Shown: in pieces, positions 35,454 through 44,532 of the stretch
How positions within the stretch are numbered: the first letter of the stretch is position 1
Layout: every line of letters begins with the position of its first letter
Source: Streptomyces sp. NRRL B-1347
GTDB lineage: Bacteria > Actinomycetota > Actinomycetes > Streptomycetales > Streptomycetaceae
DNA: 64,000 nt
Direction of reading: 5' to 3'
Assembly: GCF_000720325.1 (NCBI RefSeq)
Contig: NZ_JOJM01000005.1
Coordinates: 158,505 to 222,504, forward strand
Program-made: the position numbers and the translations under genes
The notes under the pieces: model-generated
What the model saw: only the letters and a program-made list of their open reading frames with translations
The model's database searches: none
What the model was told of the DNA's origin: nothing

Positions 35454-36026
35454 TCAGCGGACGACGTCGAAGACGTTCTTCTGCAGGCCGTTGGCGTACG
35501 CCTCGTGCTCGACCAGCTTCAGCTTCTGGGTGTCCTTGTCCGTGTCGCTGAACAGCCGCTTGCCCGCGCCCAGCAGGAGCGGGAAGACGAGCAGGTGGTA
35601 GCGGTCGATCAGACCGGCGTCCGAAAGGCTCCGGTTCAGGGTGGCGCTGCCGTGGACGATGATCGGGCCGCCGTCGGTCTCCTTGAGCGCGGCGACGTCG
35701 TCGAGCGAGCGCAGGATCGTGGTCTCGCCCCAGTTCGTCACCAGGTCGTCCTTCGCGAGGCTGGTGGAGACGACGTACTTCGGCATCGTCTTGTAGTCCG
35801 CGAACTCCTCCATGTCGGGCCACACCGGGCTGAACGCCTCGTAGCTGACCCGGCCCAGCAGGATCGCGGCGGCTTCCTGCTGCTCCCGGCCCTTGATCTC
35901 GAACGCCTCGGGGAGGAACTCGATGTCCTTGAAGGTCCACCCCGAGTTGCGGTAACCGGGCTCGCCGCCGGGGGCTTCCACGACGCCGTCGAGCGAGATG
36001 AAGGCGGTGCTGATCAAAGTACGCAT
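35454..36026 (-). CDS. Dihydrofolate reductase family protein (RibD C-terminal-like)
   Basis: A 190-residue protein of the DHFR/RibD-C fold: MRTLISTAFISLDGVVEAPG at the N-terminus, ILLGRVSYEAFSPVWP, the cofactor segment YVVSTSLAKDD, GGPIIVHGSATLNRSL and the closing LLVFPLLLGAGKRLF. This family uses NADPH to reduce pterin- or flavin-like substrates, and many actinobacterial paralogues have no assigned function. It is a monocistronic gene on the minus strand, convergent with the hydrolase gene. Confidence 0.88.
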   Translation of the reverse strand: MRTLISTAFISLDGVVEAPGGEPGYRNSGWTFKDIEFLPEAFEIKGREQQEAAAILLGRVSYEAFSPVWPDMEEFADYKTMPKYVVSTSLAKDDLVTNWGETTILRSLDDVAALKETDGGPIIVHGSATLNRSLSDAGLIDRYHLLVFPLLLGAGKRLFSDTDKDTQKLKLVEHEAYANGLQKNVFDVVR

Positions 36027-36271
36027 CTGGGTTCCTCGGTCTCTCGTGTCCGGCTCTCGTGTCCGGCTCGTGTGCCCGGTGCTCAGCAGGTCCGGTCGGT
36101 GCGCGCTTCGACCGTACGCGCGGTGTCGGTCGCACCAACCATGATCTATGACCTCGGATCATGGAGAAACTCATCGGCCGCCGTCCAGCCTTCTCCGGCC
36201 GCCTCGTCAGAACACACGAAGGCGCTCGCCGGGCGGTGTGCCCGGCGAGCGCCGGCGAGCTGAGGCGCGGT

Positions 36272-37288
36272 CTACTTGGCGGCCGCGGCCACGGGTGCGG
36301 GCGTGGGGTCGTCGGCCGCGAAGCGCGGCACCTCGTCGTTCTCGTCCCGGTTGCCGTTCTTCTCGTGGATCCACTTGCCCGCGAGGGCCGGTATCCAGGC
36401 GGAGAACTCGCTCTGGGTGAGGTCGGCCGGCACCTTGGCGCCGAGCCGGTTGAGTTCGGCGGCGGGCAGTCGCAGCGTCGGGTCGATGCGCTCGCCGGGG
36501 GCGTTCACCATCGCGGCGTCCCACACCTGGAGGGCGAACGTCGTGCAGTTGCGGGCGGGCGTTCCGGCCCAGCCGCCGGTCAGGAGGTACTTCCAGGTGG
36601 GCAGCAGGGTGTACTTCTCGTCGACCTGCTTGCGCCGCTCGATCTCCTTCTCGAAGGCGGCCTGCTGGGTGGTGTTGAGCGCCTTGCAGCGGGCCGCGCG
36701 GGGCGCGTACGCGCCGTTGCGGTCCTGCTTGCGGCTCGGCCGGTCCCACTCGATCAGCGGCTTGCCGGGCGTGTTGACGTCGTAGCCGGTGTAGTTGACG
36801 GACATGCCGTCCACGGCGCTGCCGTCGCCGTTGCGGCCGTCGGGGTCCTGCGGCTGGAACGAGTACGTGTCGTAGCGCGCGGTGCCGCCACCGGCGAGCT
36901 TGCGCTCGAAGGCGCCGTGCGAGTTGAAGTGCACCAGCCAGCTGTGGCCGAAGACGTGCTGGCTGACGTTGAGTTCGTACAGGAGCTTGTTCGTCTGCTC
37001 GCCGTAGGAGAGCTGTCCGTACTTGTTCTGGAAGTCCTCGGACTTCCAGAGTGTGTAGGCGCGGGTTCCCACGTCCCAGACGTAGCCGCCGGTGGTCCTT
37101 TCGGTGATCTCGGTGCTGTAGACGCACAACGTGTTGTCGGCCGGGACGGCGGCCCGGGGAGCCGGCGCCGACGGCTCCGCCGCGGCGGCAGGGGCGGCGA
37201 CGGCGGCCGTGGCGAGGACGGCCACGGCGCAGGAACGGGTGAGGAAAGAGCGGAAAGTCACGGCAAAGGTATACATGCGGTGACCCAT
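36272..37288 (-). CDS. Secreted protein, possible permuted papain-like (NlpC/YiiX-type) fold
   Basis: A 338-residue protein with a signal peptide (FLTRSCAVAVLATAAVAAPA, cleavage near AAAAEP). The mature part contains GHSWLVHFNSHGAFERK followed about 150 residues later by NCTTFALQVWDAAMV. A histidine ahead of a cysteine, each in a short conserved-looking block, resembles circularly permuted papain-like amidases. This is inference; I do not recognise the family with certainty. A C-terminal acidic and alanine-rich tail follows. Start codon ATG at 37288 or 37276; neither has a strong ribosome binding site. Divergent from the RTX-type gene, with a 419-base shared promoter region. Confidence 0.7.
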   Translation of the reverse strand: MGHRMYTFAVTFRSFLTRSCAVAVLATAAVAAPAAAAEPSAPAPRAAVPADNTLCVYSTEITERTTGGYVWDVGTRAYTLWKSEDFQNKYGQLSYGEQTNKLLYELNVSQHVFGHSWLVHFNSHGAFERKLAGGGTARYDTYSFQPQDPDGRNGDGSAVDGMSVNYTGYDVNTPGKPLIEWDRPSRKQDRNGAYAPRAARCKALNTTQQAAFEKEIERRKQVDEKYTLLPTWKYLLTGGWAGTPARNCTTFALQVWDAAMVNAPGERIDPTLRLPAAELNRLGAKVPADLTQSEFSAWIPALAGKWIHEKNGNRDENDEVPRFAADDPTPAPVAAAAK

Positions 37289-37707
37289 TCATGATCATTT
37301 CGAGGGTCGATTTCCCGCCAGAGTGCACGCGCGACCGTCCGGCGGCTCCGAGTGGTGACGCCAGGGGGCGGGGGCCGCGTCGCGCGGAGCGCCCCGACGC
37401 CTCGTGGGCGAGCGGCTCTGCGGTGGAGCCCGCACCGACCTCCGTGGCCACTGTGTGAAATTCCTTTTCGGCGCCCGGAGTTCAGGTCTGATTCCTCGGA
37501 AGTGTGGGTGAATTTAGGGTGAACCTGCTCTTTCGGTGTGCTGTCAATTCCGCCGCACTGGCATGAAAGCCGCAGGTCAGAGCTGACTTGGTCGAGTTCG
37601 GCAGGGGCTGTTGGTCTATTTCGCGGACAGTGGGAGCGCAACCAAGTGCCCACCCCACGAGTCCCACGTTGTTGTTGAAACCACTTACTCCTCATGGAGG
37701 TTAGGAA
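37289..37707. other. Divergent intergenic region between two secreted-protein genes
   Basis: No gene is seen. The left half is GC-rich; from about 37480 to 37690 the sequence is noticeably more AT-rich, with TTGTTGTTGAAACC before the GGAGG ribosome binding site of the RTX-type gene. No consensus promoter could be assigned with confidence. Confidence 0.45.
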
Positions 37708-38616
37708 ATGCGCTCTCGGCTCATCGGAACCCGCACGTTAAGCGCCGCGTCCGCGCTGGCGCTGGCTCTCGGCGCGGGGCTCGCCGCGCCGGTGCTGCTG
37801 TCCGGCACCGCCACTGCCGCCGCGCCGTCGGCCACCGCCACCGTTGGCGGGAAGTCGGTCGTCTACACGGCCGCCGCAGGACAGAAGAACAAGGTGGACG
37901 TCACCGCGTCGAGGACCGGTTCGAGCATCGACAACCTCACGTACGTCATCGACGACGTCGTCACCATCAAGGCGGGCAGCGGCTGCACCTACCCCAGCAG
38001 CTCCGACCGCACCAAGGTGTCCTGCAAGGTCGACACCTTGGAGTCCCAGGACCCGTACCCCACCTTCGAACTGCTCGCCGGTGACCGCGACGACACGGTC
38101 AAGTACACCAACAAGACCGACAACGCCTACTACTTCGCCTCCATCGACCTCGGCAAGGGCAACGACACCCTGACCGAGGCCGCCGGTGTCCAGGGCAACG
38201 GCATCGCGGGCGGCGCGGGCGACGACACCCTCACCATCGGCGAGGTCAGCGTCGCGCTCGGCGGCGACGGCAAGGACACGATCCGGGCCGCCAAGGGCGC
38301 CATCTCGAAGGGCGGCAACGGCAACGACACCATCTACGCCAGCGGCGAGGGCAGTGACGCCGACGGCGAAGCGGGCAACGACGTGATCCGCGGCGGCGCG
38401 AACCGGCAGAACCTCTCCGGCGGCGACGGCGACGACACGATCCGCGCGGGCGCCGGGAGCGACTTCCTCTACGGCGGCAAGGGCAACGACGTCCTGTACG
38501 GCGAGGGCGGCGACGACACGATCTACGGCAACAGCGGCGACGACAAGCTGTTCGGAGGCCCCGGCAGGGACACCCTGTCCGGCGGCCCCGGCAGGAACGA
38601 AGTCCACCAGGACTGA
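37708..38616 (+). CDS. Secreted RTX-type (hemolysin-like) calcium-binding repeat protein
   Basis: A 302-residue protein. A signal peptide spans residues 1-39 (SALALALGAGLAAPVLLSGT, cleavage after ATAA). After an N-terminal beta-rich domain of about 110 residues, the C-terminal half is built of RTX nonapeptides of the form GGxGxDxLx: GGAGDDTLT, GGDGDDTIRA, GGKGNDVLYG, GGDDTIYGN, GGPGRDTLSG. About ten units are visible, enough for a small parallel beta-roll that folds on binding calcium outside the cell. The GGAGG ribosome binding site lies 8 bases before the ATG. The role is unknown; in Streptomyces it may be a surface or matrix protein. Confidence 0.88.
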   Translation: MRSRLIGTRTLSAASALALALGAGLAAPVLLSGTATAAAPSATATVGGKSVVYTAAAGQKNKVDVTASRTGSSIDNLTYVIDDVVTIKAGSGCTYPSSSDRTKVSCKVDTLESQDPYPTFELLAGDRDDTVKYTNKTDNAYYFASIDLGKGNDTLTEAAGVQGNGIAGGAGDDTLTIGEVSVALGGDGKDTIRAAKGAISKGGNGNDTIYASGEGSDADGEAGNDVIRGGANRQNLSGGDGDDTIRAGAGSDFLYGGKGNDVLYGEGGDDTIYGNSGDDKLFGGPGRDTLSGGPGRNEVHQD

Positions 38617-38694
38617 CGCCGCACGCCGACGGCTGTGGGTGCCAACGGCTTTAGGACGAACGGCTGTTGGTGCCCATGGCCCGCCCGCCCCGGG

Positions 38695-39726
38695 CTACGC
38701 GTGCGGGGTGAAAGTGATGTGCGGTGCCAGGGAGCGCAGGAAGTCCGGCGCGTCGAAGATCTGGCCCGCGGAGGCGACGCCCATCGTCCGCACCTGCCCG
38801 GTCAGGACGCGGTGCACCGCCTCCACCACGAGCGGCGCGGTGACCGCGTAGATGTCCTGGCCGCTGACCACGGCACGCCGCTCGCTGTCCCCGGAGCGCA
38901 CGACGACGTCGACGAGGAAGGTCTGCGCCGACCTGCCCCGGTCGTCGACGGCGGCCGGGGTCGGTGTGTCCGGGGCCGTGACGTCCCCGGCCGCCTCGAC
39001 GGTCATGTAGGTGCGCACCTCGGGAACGGCCAGGTGGCTGGGGACCGTGACGACGTCGGCCATCGAGAACTCCCCGATGACCGACCGGACGCCCACCGGC
39101 TCCGGGAAGGTCCACTTCAGGGTGGGCGGGGCGTCGTCGCGGTACTCCAACCGCCCGTTCGCGAAGCGGACGCGCCGGCCGCCGCGCCGCTCCCGGGAGA
39201 CCGCGCCCGCGGCCCGCGTCCCCGGCGTGGGGTGCCAGCCGTTCAGGCCGTAGGCGATGTGCACCTCGTCGGCCTCCGTCCAGTCGCCCATCGCGGCCGT
39301 GGCCACCAGGTCGCCCAGGCCGCCGTAGAAGGCCATCGCGGGCACGATCACCGCTCCCGCGGCCCGGGCGCGGTCCGCGAAGTGCGCGAACGTGTCGGCG
39401 TTGGCCTCGATCTCGGCCGCCACGTCCAGGTACGGGATCCCGGCGCGCAGCGCCGCCTCGATCACGGGAGCGGCGGTCGTGGCGAAGGGCCCGGCGGCGT
39501 TGACCACGGCCGCCGCACCGGCCAGCGCGCGATCGAGCGAGGCCGGATCGTCGACCGACGCGGGCCGGACCTCAAGGCCGGGGTGGGACTCGGTCAGCTC
39601 CCGCAGCTTGTCGGCGTCCCGGCCGGAGAGGACCGGGACGAACCCGCGCTCCCGCAGGTGCGCCACCACGAACCGACCCGTGTGTCCGTACGCGCCGTAC
39701 ACCGCCACCGTCTGCCCCGCTGCCAT
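38695..39726 (-). CDS. Saccharopine dehydrogenase-like NAD(P)-binding protein
   Basis: A 343-residue protein from the ATG at 39726 (GGGAGAG upstream). The N-terminus is a Rossmann domain with VAVYGAYGHTGRFVVAHL (GxxGxTG motif), RDADKLRELTESHP and AAVVNAAGPFATTAAPVIEA, the signature of saccharopine-dehydrogenase-type trans-acting reductases. LDVAAEIEANADTFAHF and VPAMAFYGGLGDLVATA continue the family pattern. The substrate is unknown. It is divergent from a GlxA/FtrA-type regulator, and three phased TCGAGC repeats (39742-39771) lie between its start and that gene. Confidence 0.88.
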   Translation of the reverse strand: MAAGQTVAVYGAYGHTGRFVVAHLRERGFVPVLSGRDADKLRELTESHPGLEVRPASVDDPASLDRALAGAAAVVNAAGPFATTAAPVIEAALRAGIPYLDVAAEIEANADTFAHFADRARAAGAVIVPAMAFYGGLGDLVATAAMGDWTEADEVHIAYGLNGWHPTPGTRAAGAVSRERRGGRRVRFANGRLEYRDDAPPTLKWTFPEPVGVRSVIGEFSMADVVTVPSHLAVPEVRTYMTVEAAGDVTAPDTPTPAAVDDRGRSAQTFLVDVVVRSGDSERRAVVSGQDIYAVTAPLVVEAVHRVLTGQVRTMGVASAGQIFDAPDFLRSLAPHITFTPHA

Positions 39727-39741
39727 GACTTCTCTCCCTGT

Positions 39742-39771
39742 GCTCGAACCATGCTCGACCGCGCTCGAACC
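39742..39771 (-). promoter_or_regulatory. Three helically phased direct repeats
   Basis: On the minus strand, GGTTCGAGC, GGTCGAGC and GGTTCGAGC are spaced 10 and 11 bases apart, immediately upstream of the ribosome binding site of the saccharopine-dehydrogenase-like gene. The repeat core TCGAGC resembles the TCGAGxx heptamer that SARP activators recognise. The close position to the start codon is also compatible with a repressor site for the divergent regulator. Confidence 0.5.
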
Positions 39772-39860
39772 GCGCGATAGCTGTCTTTGAGGTGTGTTTG
39801 AACGATCAACTAGGACCATCTTGGCCTGCGTGAGCGTCGTGCGTGAGTGTCTGGAACGAC

Positions 39861-40847
39861 ATGCCGCGTACAATTCCGGACATGAGTTCTGTCGCCCTGG
39901 CCGTCACCGACGGGATGCTGCACTTCGAACTGTCCGTGGCCTACGAGGTCTTCGGTTCCGCCCCGGACGCCGTCCCCGGTCCCTGGTACGACCTGAGTGT
40001 GTGCGGCTCGGACGCCGTGCGGTTCGGCCGGTTCCGGCTCGAACCCGACCACGGCTTCGACCGGCTCCGCCACGCCGGCACGGTGATCGTCCCCGGCTGG
40101 GCCGACGTCGACGTGGAACCGCCCGCCGAACTCGTCGACGCGGTGCGCGCGGCCCATGAGGCGGGGGCGCGCGTGGCCTCCCTGTGCACGGGCGCGTTCG
40201 TCCTGGCCGCCGCGGGCCTGCTGGACGGCAAGCGCGCGACCACGCACTGGGCGCACACCGCGGAACTGGCCGCACGTCACCCGCGGGTGGAGGTCGACCC
40301 GGACGTGCTCTACGTGGACAACGGCAGCGTGCTCACCTCCGCGGGCAAGGCCGCCGCGATGGACCTCTGTCTGCACCTCGTCCGCCTCGACCGCGGCTCG
40401 TCGGTCGCCAACGCGGTCGCCCGTCGCCTCGTCGTGCCGCCGCACCGGGGCGGCGGTCAGGCCCAGTTCGTCACCGCCCCGGTGCCCGCGCGGGACGACC
40501 ATCCGCTCGCCGGTCTGCTCCCCTGGGTGATCGAGCGCCTCGACGAGCCGCTGACCGTGGAGGACCTGGCCCGCCGCGCGCGGATGAGCTCGCGCCACCT
40601 GGGCCGGCACTTCAAGGCCGCGACCGGCACCACTCCGCTGCAATGGCTGCTCACCCAACGCATCCGCCGCGCCCAGGAGTTGCTGGAGAAGACCGACGAC
40701 GGCATCGACGCCATCGCCGCGGCCACCGGCATGGGCACCGCCACGACGCTGCGCCGCCACTTCAACCGCACCGTCGGCGTGCCGCCGGACACCTACCGCC
40801 GCACTTTCCGGTCACGCGGTCGGTCAAGCGACGTGCACACGGCGTGA
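39861..40847 (+). CDS. GlxA/FtrA-type AraC-family regulator
   Basis: A 328-residue regulator from the ATG at 39861; a GTG at 39843 and an ATG at 39882 are alternatives. The DJ-1/PfpI-like domain (about 7-185) includes VIVPGWADVDV and the elbow SLCTGAFVLAAAGLLDGKR, followed by TTHWAHTAELAARHP, as in FtrA. The C-terminal AraC domain (about 215-320) carries LTVEDLARRARMSSRHLGRH and DAIAAATGMGTATTLRRHFN with the closing PDTYRR. It is divergent from the saccharopine-dehydrogenase-like gene and probably regulates it. Confidence 0.9.
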   Translation: MPRTIPDMSSVALAVTDGMLHFELSVAYEVFGSAPDAVPGPWYDLSVCGSDAVRFGRFRLEPDHGFDRLRHAGTVIVPGWADVDVEPPAELVDAVRAAHEAGARVASLCTGAFVLAAAGLLDGKRATTHWAHTAELAARHPRVEVDPDVLYVDNGSVLTSAGKAAAMDLCLHLVRLDRGSSVANAVARRLVVPPHRGGGQAQFVTAPVPARDDHPLAGLLPWVIERLDEPLTVEDLARRARMSSRHLGRHFKAATGTTPLQWLLTQRIRRAQELLEKTDDGIDAIAAATGMGTATTLRRHFNRTVGVPPDTYRRTFRSRGRSSDVHTA

Positions 40848-41000
40848 AAACGCCGCTTCGGCAAACGATGGGCAAACGTCAGGCGAGCTGATGTTACGTG
40901 TAAGGGAGTTCGTCAAGAATGGACAGTGACGAAGAGGGAGGCCGGGGGGTCGGGACGCCGCTGTTCCCTGGTAGGAGATCAAGCAGCAGGGGGCCGGGAG

Positions 41001-41339
41001 ATGAAGGACGCATCGGGACATCCGCTGGCCGCGCCGAGGATCCACGAAGCCGCCGACGGCGTCGTCACCCTCGACGGTCACGCATCCGAGCTGAGGGTGC
41101 GGATCGAGCCGTACGCGGGGATGGCCGCGGGAGACCGGGTCCAACTGCGGTGGGACACCGGGGTGTTGCGCACGTCCCGGATAGACACACAGGTCATCGA
41201 CGCCGGTGAGGTCGGCGAGCCCAAGGTCTTCACCGTCGTACGGCCCTCCCCGGGCACGGCGCGGGTGAGCTATCTCGTGGGCCACCCCGCCGGTGACTGG
41301 GAGGCCTCGCAGCGGCTGACCGTCACCGTGCGCGAGTGA
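41001..41339 (+). CDS. Small conserved-looking hypothetical protein, Ig-like composition
   Basis: A 112-residue protein with no signal peptide. The sequence alternates short hydrophobic strands (ELRVRIEPYAGMAAGDRVQL, then VFTVVRPSPGTARVSYLVGH), suggesting an all-beta Ig-like domain of the kind seen in bacterial adhesin-like repeats. The start is uncertain: the ATG at 41001 abuts GGGAG, and a GTG at 40926 would add 25 residues. An AAGGGAG at 40901 is placed for an ATG at 40919 that is in a different frame. No family assigned. Confidence 0.55.
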   Translation: MKDASGHPLAAPRIHEAADGVVTLDGHASELRVRIEPYAGMAAGDRVQLRWDTGVLRTSRIDTQVIDAGEVGEPKVFTVVRPSPGTARVSYLVGHPAGDWEASQRLTVTVRE

Positions 41340-41410
41340 TCCGGGAGGCCTTCGGCCACGCGTGACGGACCGATCCGGCCGCCCGTCGGCGGCCGGATCG
41401 GCGCATCCGG

Positions 41411-43243
41411 TCAGACGCCGGGCGGCACGCTGCCCTTGACCACGGTGCCGGGCGCGGGCACGGCGAGACGCGTGAGGTAGTCGGTGATGGCCTTCCGCTC
41501 GGCGCCGCCGTTGAAGACCTTCGCGCCGTGCCCCCAGCCGTCGACCTCCACGAGCGCCGCCTTGTCGCCGAGGTGCCGCGCGACCGAGCGGGCCCAGTCG
41601 ACGGGCGTGGCGTTGTCGTGCCGGGCGTTGATCAGCAGCATCGGGTGCTCGGTGCGGAACTCCTCCGGCTGCGCGGGCCGGGGCGTGGGACGCTCCGGCA
41701 GGCCCAGGCAGAGGTTGGCGTACCCGACCGCGTTCGGCGAGAAGCCGAAGGCGGGCGCGGCCTCGCGGGCCGCCCGCTGGTCGGCGAGGTAGGCCGCCGC
41801 GTCCGGGGCGCGCAGGTTCAGATCGACGCACACCGCCTGGTCGGCGACGGGCAGCAGCTTCTCGGCGGGCTGCTCCTCGGCGTCCTCCTGCCAGGGCTTC
41901 CCGCTGTCCAGGGCCTGGAGGTACTCGCCGATCACCGGCCAGGACGGGGTCAGGAGCATCTGGTCGAGCGTGCCGTTCAGGGCGGCGAGCGTCACCTTCT
42001 TGCCGTCGTTGCGCAAGGAGCCGTCGGCGGCCTTCGCGGCCACGCGCTGGTAGACCGCGCGCGGGTCCTTGTCGCCGAGCGCGCACTCGTCGTCCTTGCC
42101 GCACCACCGGGCGAACTCTCCATAGGCCCGCTCCAGGGCCCGGGCGCTCGTGGCGTTGAAGTCGCGACGGCTCACCGCCGTGTCCATCACGCCGTCGAGC
42201 ACAGCGGCCCGCACCCGCTCGCCGTACAGCTGCGCGTACCGCTGGCCGTAGACGGTGCCGTACGAGTGCCCGTACAGGGAGACGCGGTCCTCGCCGAGCG
42301 CGGCGCGGACGGTCTCGACGTCGTGGCTGACGCTGGTCGCGTCGGTGTGCGCGGCCACGGGCCCGGACGCGCGGGCACAGTCATCGGCGAAGGCGCTCGC
42401 CCGCTTCCGCTCGCGGGCGAACTCCGCGGCGGAGGCGGCGGGCTTCTTGTCCTGCGCCATGGCCACGTACGGCCCGGCCGGACAGCGCACCGGGCTGCTC
42501 GCGCCGACGCCGCGCGGATCGAGACTGACGATGTCGAAGCGCCGCTCGAGGCCGCCCCACGCGTCGGTGGCCCGGACCGTGTCGACGCCGGAGTTCCCGG
42601 GGCCGCCGGGCAGGAAGACGAGGGTCCCGACACGCCGGTCCGGGTCCGTGGCCGTGCGCCGGGCGACCGCGATGTCGATCTTCTTGCCGTCGGGCTTCTT
42701 CCAGTCGACGGGCACCCGGACGGTGCCGCAGTCGGCGCCCTTCGGCACGCCCTCCTCGGCGGGGCAGGCCTTCCAGGCGACGCGCTGCGCCGGGATCCGC
42801 GCGGCCGACGCGCCCCGCGCCCCGGACACGGCGTCCCGGTCCTGCCACGCGTACAGGGCGCCGCCGACGCGCGCCCCCGACCAGGTGCCGCAGTTCGTGT
42901 CGGCCTTCGCGGCCACGTCGGACGGGAACCAGTCGGCCTTCAGACGCGGCTTCCCCTGCGGCTTCCCCCGCACGCACGAGGCGGGGAACGCGCCGTCCTT
43001 CGCCGTGAACCGCAGGATGCGGTCCTCGCCCGTCGTCGACATCACGTACGAGATGTCCGTGGCATCGTCCGGCAGCCACCGCGGCACGGACTTCCGGTCC
43101 TTCTTCGCCTCCGCCCCGGTCTTGTACGTCGCCTTCTCCTGATGGTCGTCGAAGGGGTTGTACGAGCCGCCGCACGCCGTCAGGGAGACGGCGAGCGCGG
43201 CCACGCCGAGGGCACAGGCCGGTGTGCGGGGAATGCGGGGCAT
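41411..43243 (-). CDS. Lipoprotein alpha/beta-hydrolase peptidase (TAP-like, S33) with extra N-terminal domain
   Basis: A 610-residue protein. Lipobox LTAC gives a lipidated Cys24. Residues about 45-140 form a separate small domain (VPRWLPDDATDISYVMSTTG, with two cysteines in FPASCVRG and TNCGTW) not present in standard tripeptidyl aminopeptidases. The catalytic part starts near 160: LVFLPGGPGNSG oxyanion loop, DPRGVGASSPV, nucleophile GHSYGT (Ser327), and the TAP C-terminal segment PMLLINARHDNATPVDWARS with Asp and GWGHG with His. Members release N-terminal tripeptides or process secreted proteins at the cell surface. The extra domain may be a substrate-recognition module. Confidence 0.85.
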   Translation of the reverse strand: MPRIPRTPACALGVAALAVSLTACGGSYNPFDDHQEKATYKTGAEAKKDRKSVPRWLPDDATDISYVMSTTGEDRILRFTAKDGAFPASCVRGKPQGKPRLKADWFPSDVAAKADTNCGTWSGARVGGALYAWQDRDAVSGARGASAARIPAQRVAWKACPAEEGVPKGADCGTVRVPVDWKKPDGKKIDIAVARRTATDPDRRVGTLVFLPGGPGNSGVDTVRATDAWGGLERRFDIVSLDPRGVGASSPVRCPAGPYVAMAQDKKPAASAAEFARERKRASAFADDCARASGPVAAHTDATSVSHDVETVRAALGEDRVSLYGHSYGTVYGQRYAQLYGERVRAAVLDGVMDTAVSRRDFNATSARALERAYGEFARWCGKDDECALGDKDPRAVYQRVAAKAADGSLRNDGKKVTLAALNGTLDQMLLTPSWPVIGEYLQALDSGKPWQEDAEEQPAEKLLPVADQAVCVDLNLRAPDAAAYLADQRAAREAAPAFGFSPNAVGYANLCLGLPERPTPRPAQPEEFRTEHPMLLINARHDNATPVDWARSVARHLGDKAALVEVDGWGHGAKVFNGGAERKAITDYLTRLAVPAPGTVVKGSVPPGV

Positions 43244-43396
43244 GGGCGTCGCTCTCTTCAGAGTCCGGGAATGCTGCGTTGCTCCACGGTCGCCGGGCGG
43301 CGCCGGGTGCCGCCTCAGCCATTCGACGGATCGGACCCGCGCCGGTCCGGCTTTCGGTTGAGCCCTCGCGTACGACCTGGTCCGTACATTCGCTGT

Positions 43397-44527
43397 GTGA
43401 ACCGCCGCCGCATGCTGCTCCTCGCCCTGCCGCCCGCCCTGCTGCTCTGGCTCGGCGACCTCGTGTCGAACGAACCGGACGGGTCCTGGCTCCCGCTGGT
43501 GTCAGGCCCCCTGGCGCTGGCGGCGCTGTTCGCGTGCCGCCGCGTCGCCGTCGAGACGCTGACGGCCGGGGCGGCCCTCGCCTCCGGGGCGCTGACGCTC
43601 GGGATGCTCGGGTTCGCCACCGCGGGCGGCAGCTGGGGCGTGCTCGAATCGGCGGCCCTGCTCGCGCTGCTCGCGGTGGCGGCCCGGACGGCCCGGGTCC
43701 CCGCGGCGTACGTCCTCTGCCCGCTCCTCGCCGTGGCGATCGTCACCGCGCCGGTGCGCATGGGCTTCCCCTCGGACGCCGAGACCTACGCCTTCCTGCT
43801 GACGGTCGCGGCGGGCGGCGCGCTCGCGCTCGGCTGCTACCTGCGCTCCCTCGACCGGCGCCGGGCCGACGCCGTGACCGCCGTGCAGGAGGCGGAGCGC
43901 CTCGCCCTCGCCCGCGACCTGCACGACTTCGTCGCCCACCACGTCACCGGCATCGTCGTCCAGGCCCAGGCGGCCCGCACCATCCGGGAGACCGCGCCCG
44001 AGCAGCTCGACCCGCTCCTCGCGGGCATCGAGCGGGCGGGCACGGAGACGCTGGCCTCCATGCGCCGCCTCGTGCACGTGCTGCGGGCCGCGCCCGACGC
44101 CCCGACCCGGCCCGCGGACCTGCTCACCGAGCTCGCGGCGCTGGTGGCCGCGCACGGCGACAGCGGGGGAGCGGCCGCCACCCTGGACGTCTCCGCCGAC
44201 GCCCGGGCCCTCGCCCTCGCGCCGGAGGTCGAGACGTCCGCGCACCGCGTGGTGCAGGAGTCCCTCACCAACGTGCGCCGCCACGCGCCGGAGGCCGACG
44301 GGGTCCGCGTGCGGCTGACCGCGCACGGCGGCCGGCTGCGCGTCGAGGTCGGCAACGGGCCCGCGCCCGCCGGTGACCGGCCGCCGCCGGGCGGGAGCGG
44401 CGGGCTCGGCCTGGTCGGCCTGCGCGAGCGGGTGGAGGCGGTCGGCGGCAGGTTCGACGCGGGGCCCGCCCCGGACGGCGGCTGGCGGGTCCGCGCCGAG
44501 TTTCCCCCGGCACACCTGCCACACTGA
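43397..44527 (+). CDS. NarL/DesK-type sensor histidine kinase
   Basis: A 376-residue kinase with about five transmembrane helices in the first 150 residues and no large external domain. The HisKA_3 dimerisation motif [20 protein letters not shown] gives His176. The C-terminal ATPase includes [16 protein letters not shown] (N box) and [16 protein letters not shown] (G box). It is followed after 5 bases by its NarL-type response regulator. The start could be GTG at 43397 or ATG at 43412; there is no Shine-Dalgarno, but a TACATT element at 43385-43390 would place a transcript start at the GTG, so leaderless translation is possible. Confidence 0.9.
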   Translation: MNRRRMLLLALPPALLLWLGDLVSNEPDGSWLPLVSGPLALAALFACRRVAVETLTAGAALASGALTLGMLGFATAGGSWGVLESAALLALLAVAARTARVPAAYVLCPLLAVAIVTAPVRMGFPSDAETYAFLLTVAAGGALALGCYLRSLDRRRADAVTAVQEAERLALARDLHDFVAHHVTGIVVQAQAARTIRETAPEQLDPLLAGIERAGTETLASMRRLVHVLRAAPDAPTRPADLLTELAALVAAHGDSGGAAATLDVSADARALALAPEVETSAHRVVQESLTNVRRHAPEADGVRVRLTAHGGRLRVEVGNGPAPAGDRPPPGGSGGLGLVGLRERVEAVGGRFDAGPAPDGGWRVRAEFPPAHLPH

Positions 44528-44532
44528 CCACG

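Noticed and set aside
40919..41209. Alternative frame starting at an ATG with a good AAGGGAG site
   Set aside because: Its product is almost entirely Arg/Gly/Pro shadow sequence, whereas the overlapping frame encodes an ordered beta-rich protein.
41528..43396. Long upstream extension of the histidine kinase frame
   Set aside because: It runs antisense through the peptidase gene, has shadow composition, and the kinase homology begins at 43397.
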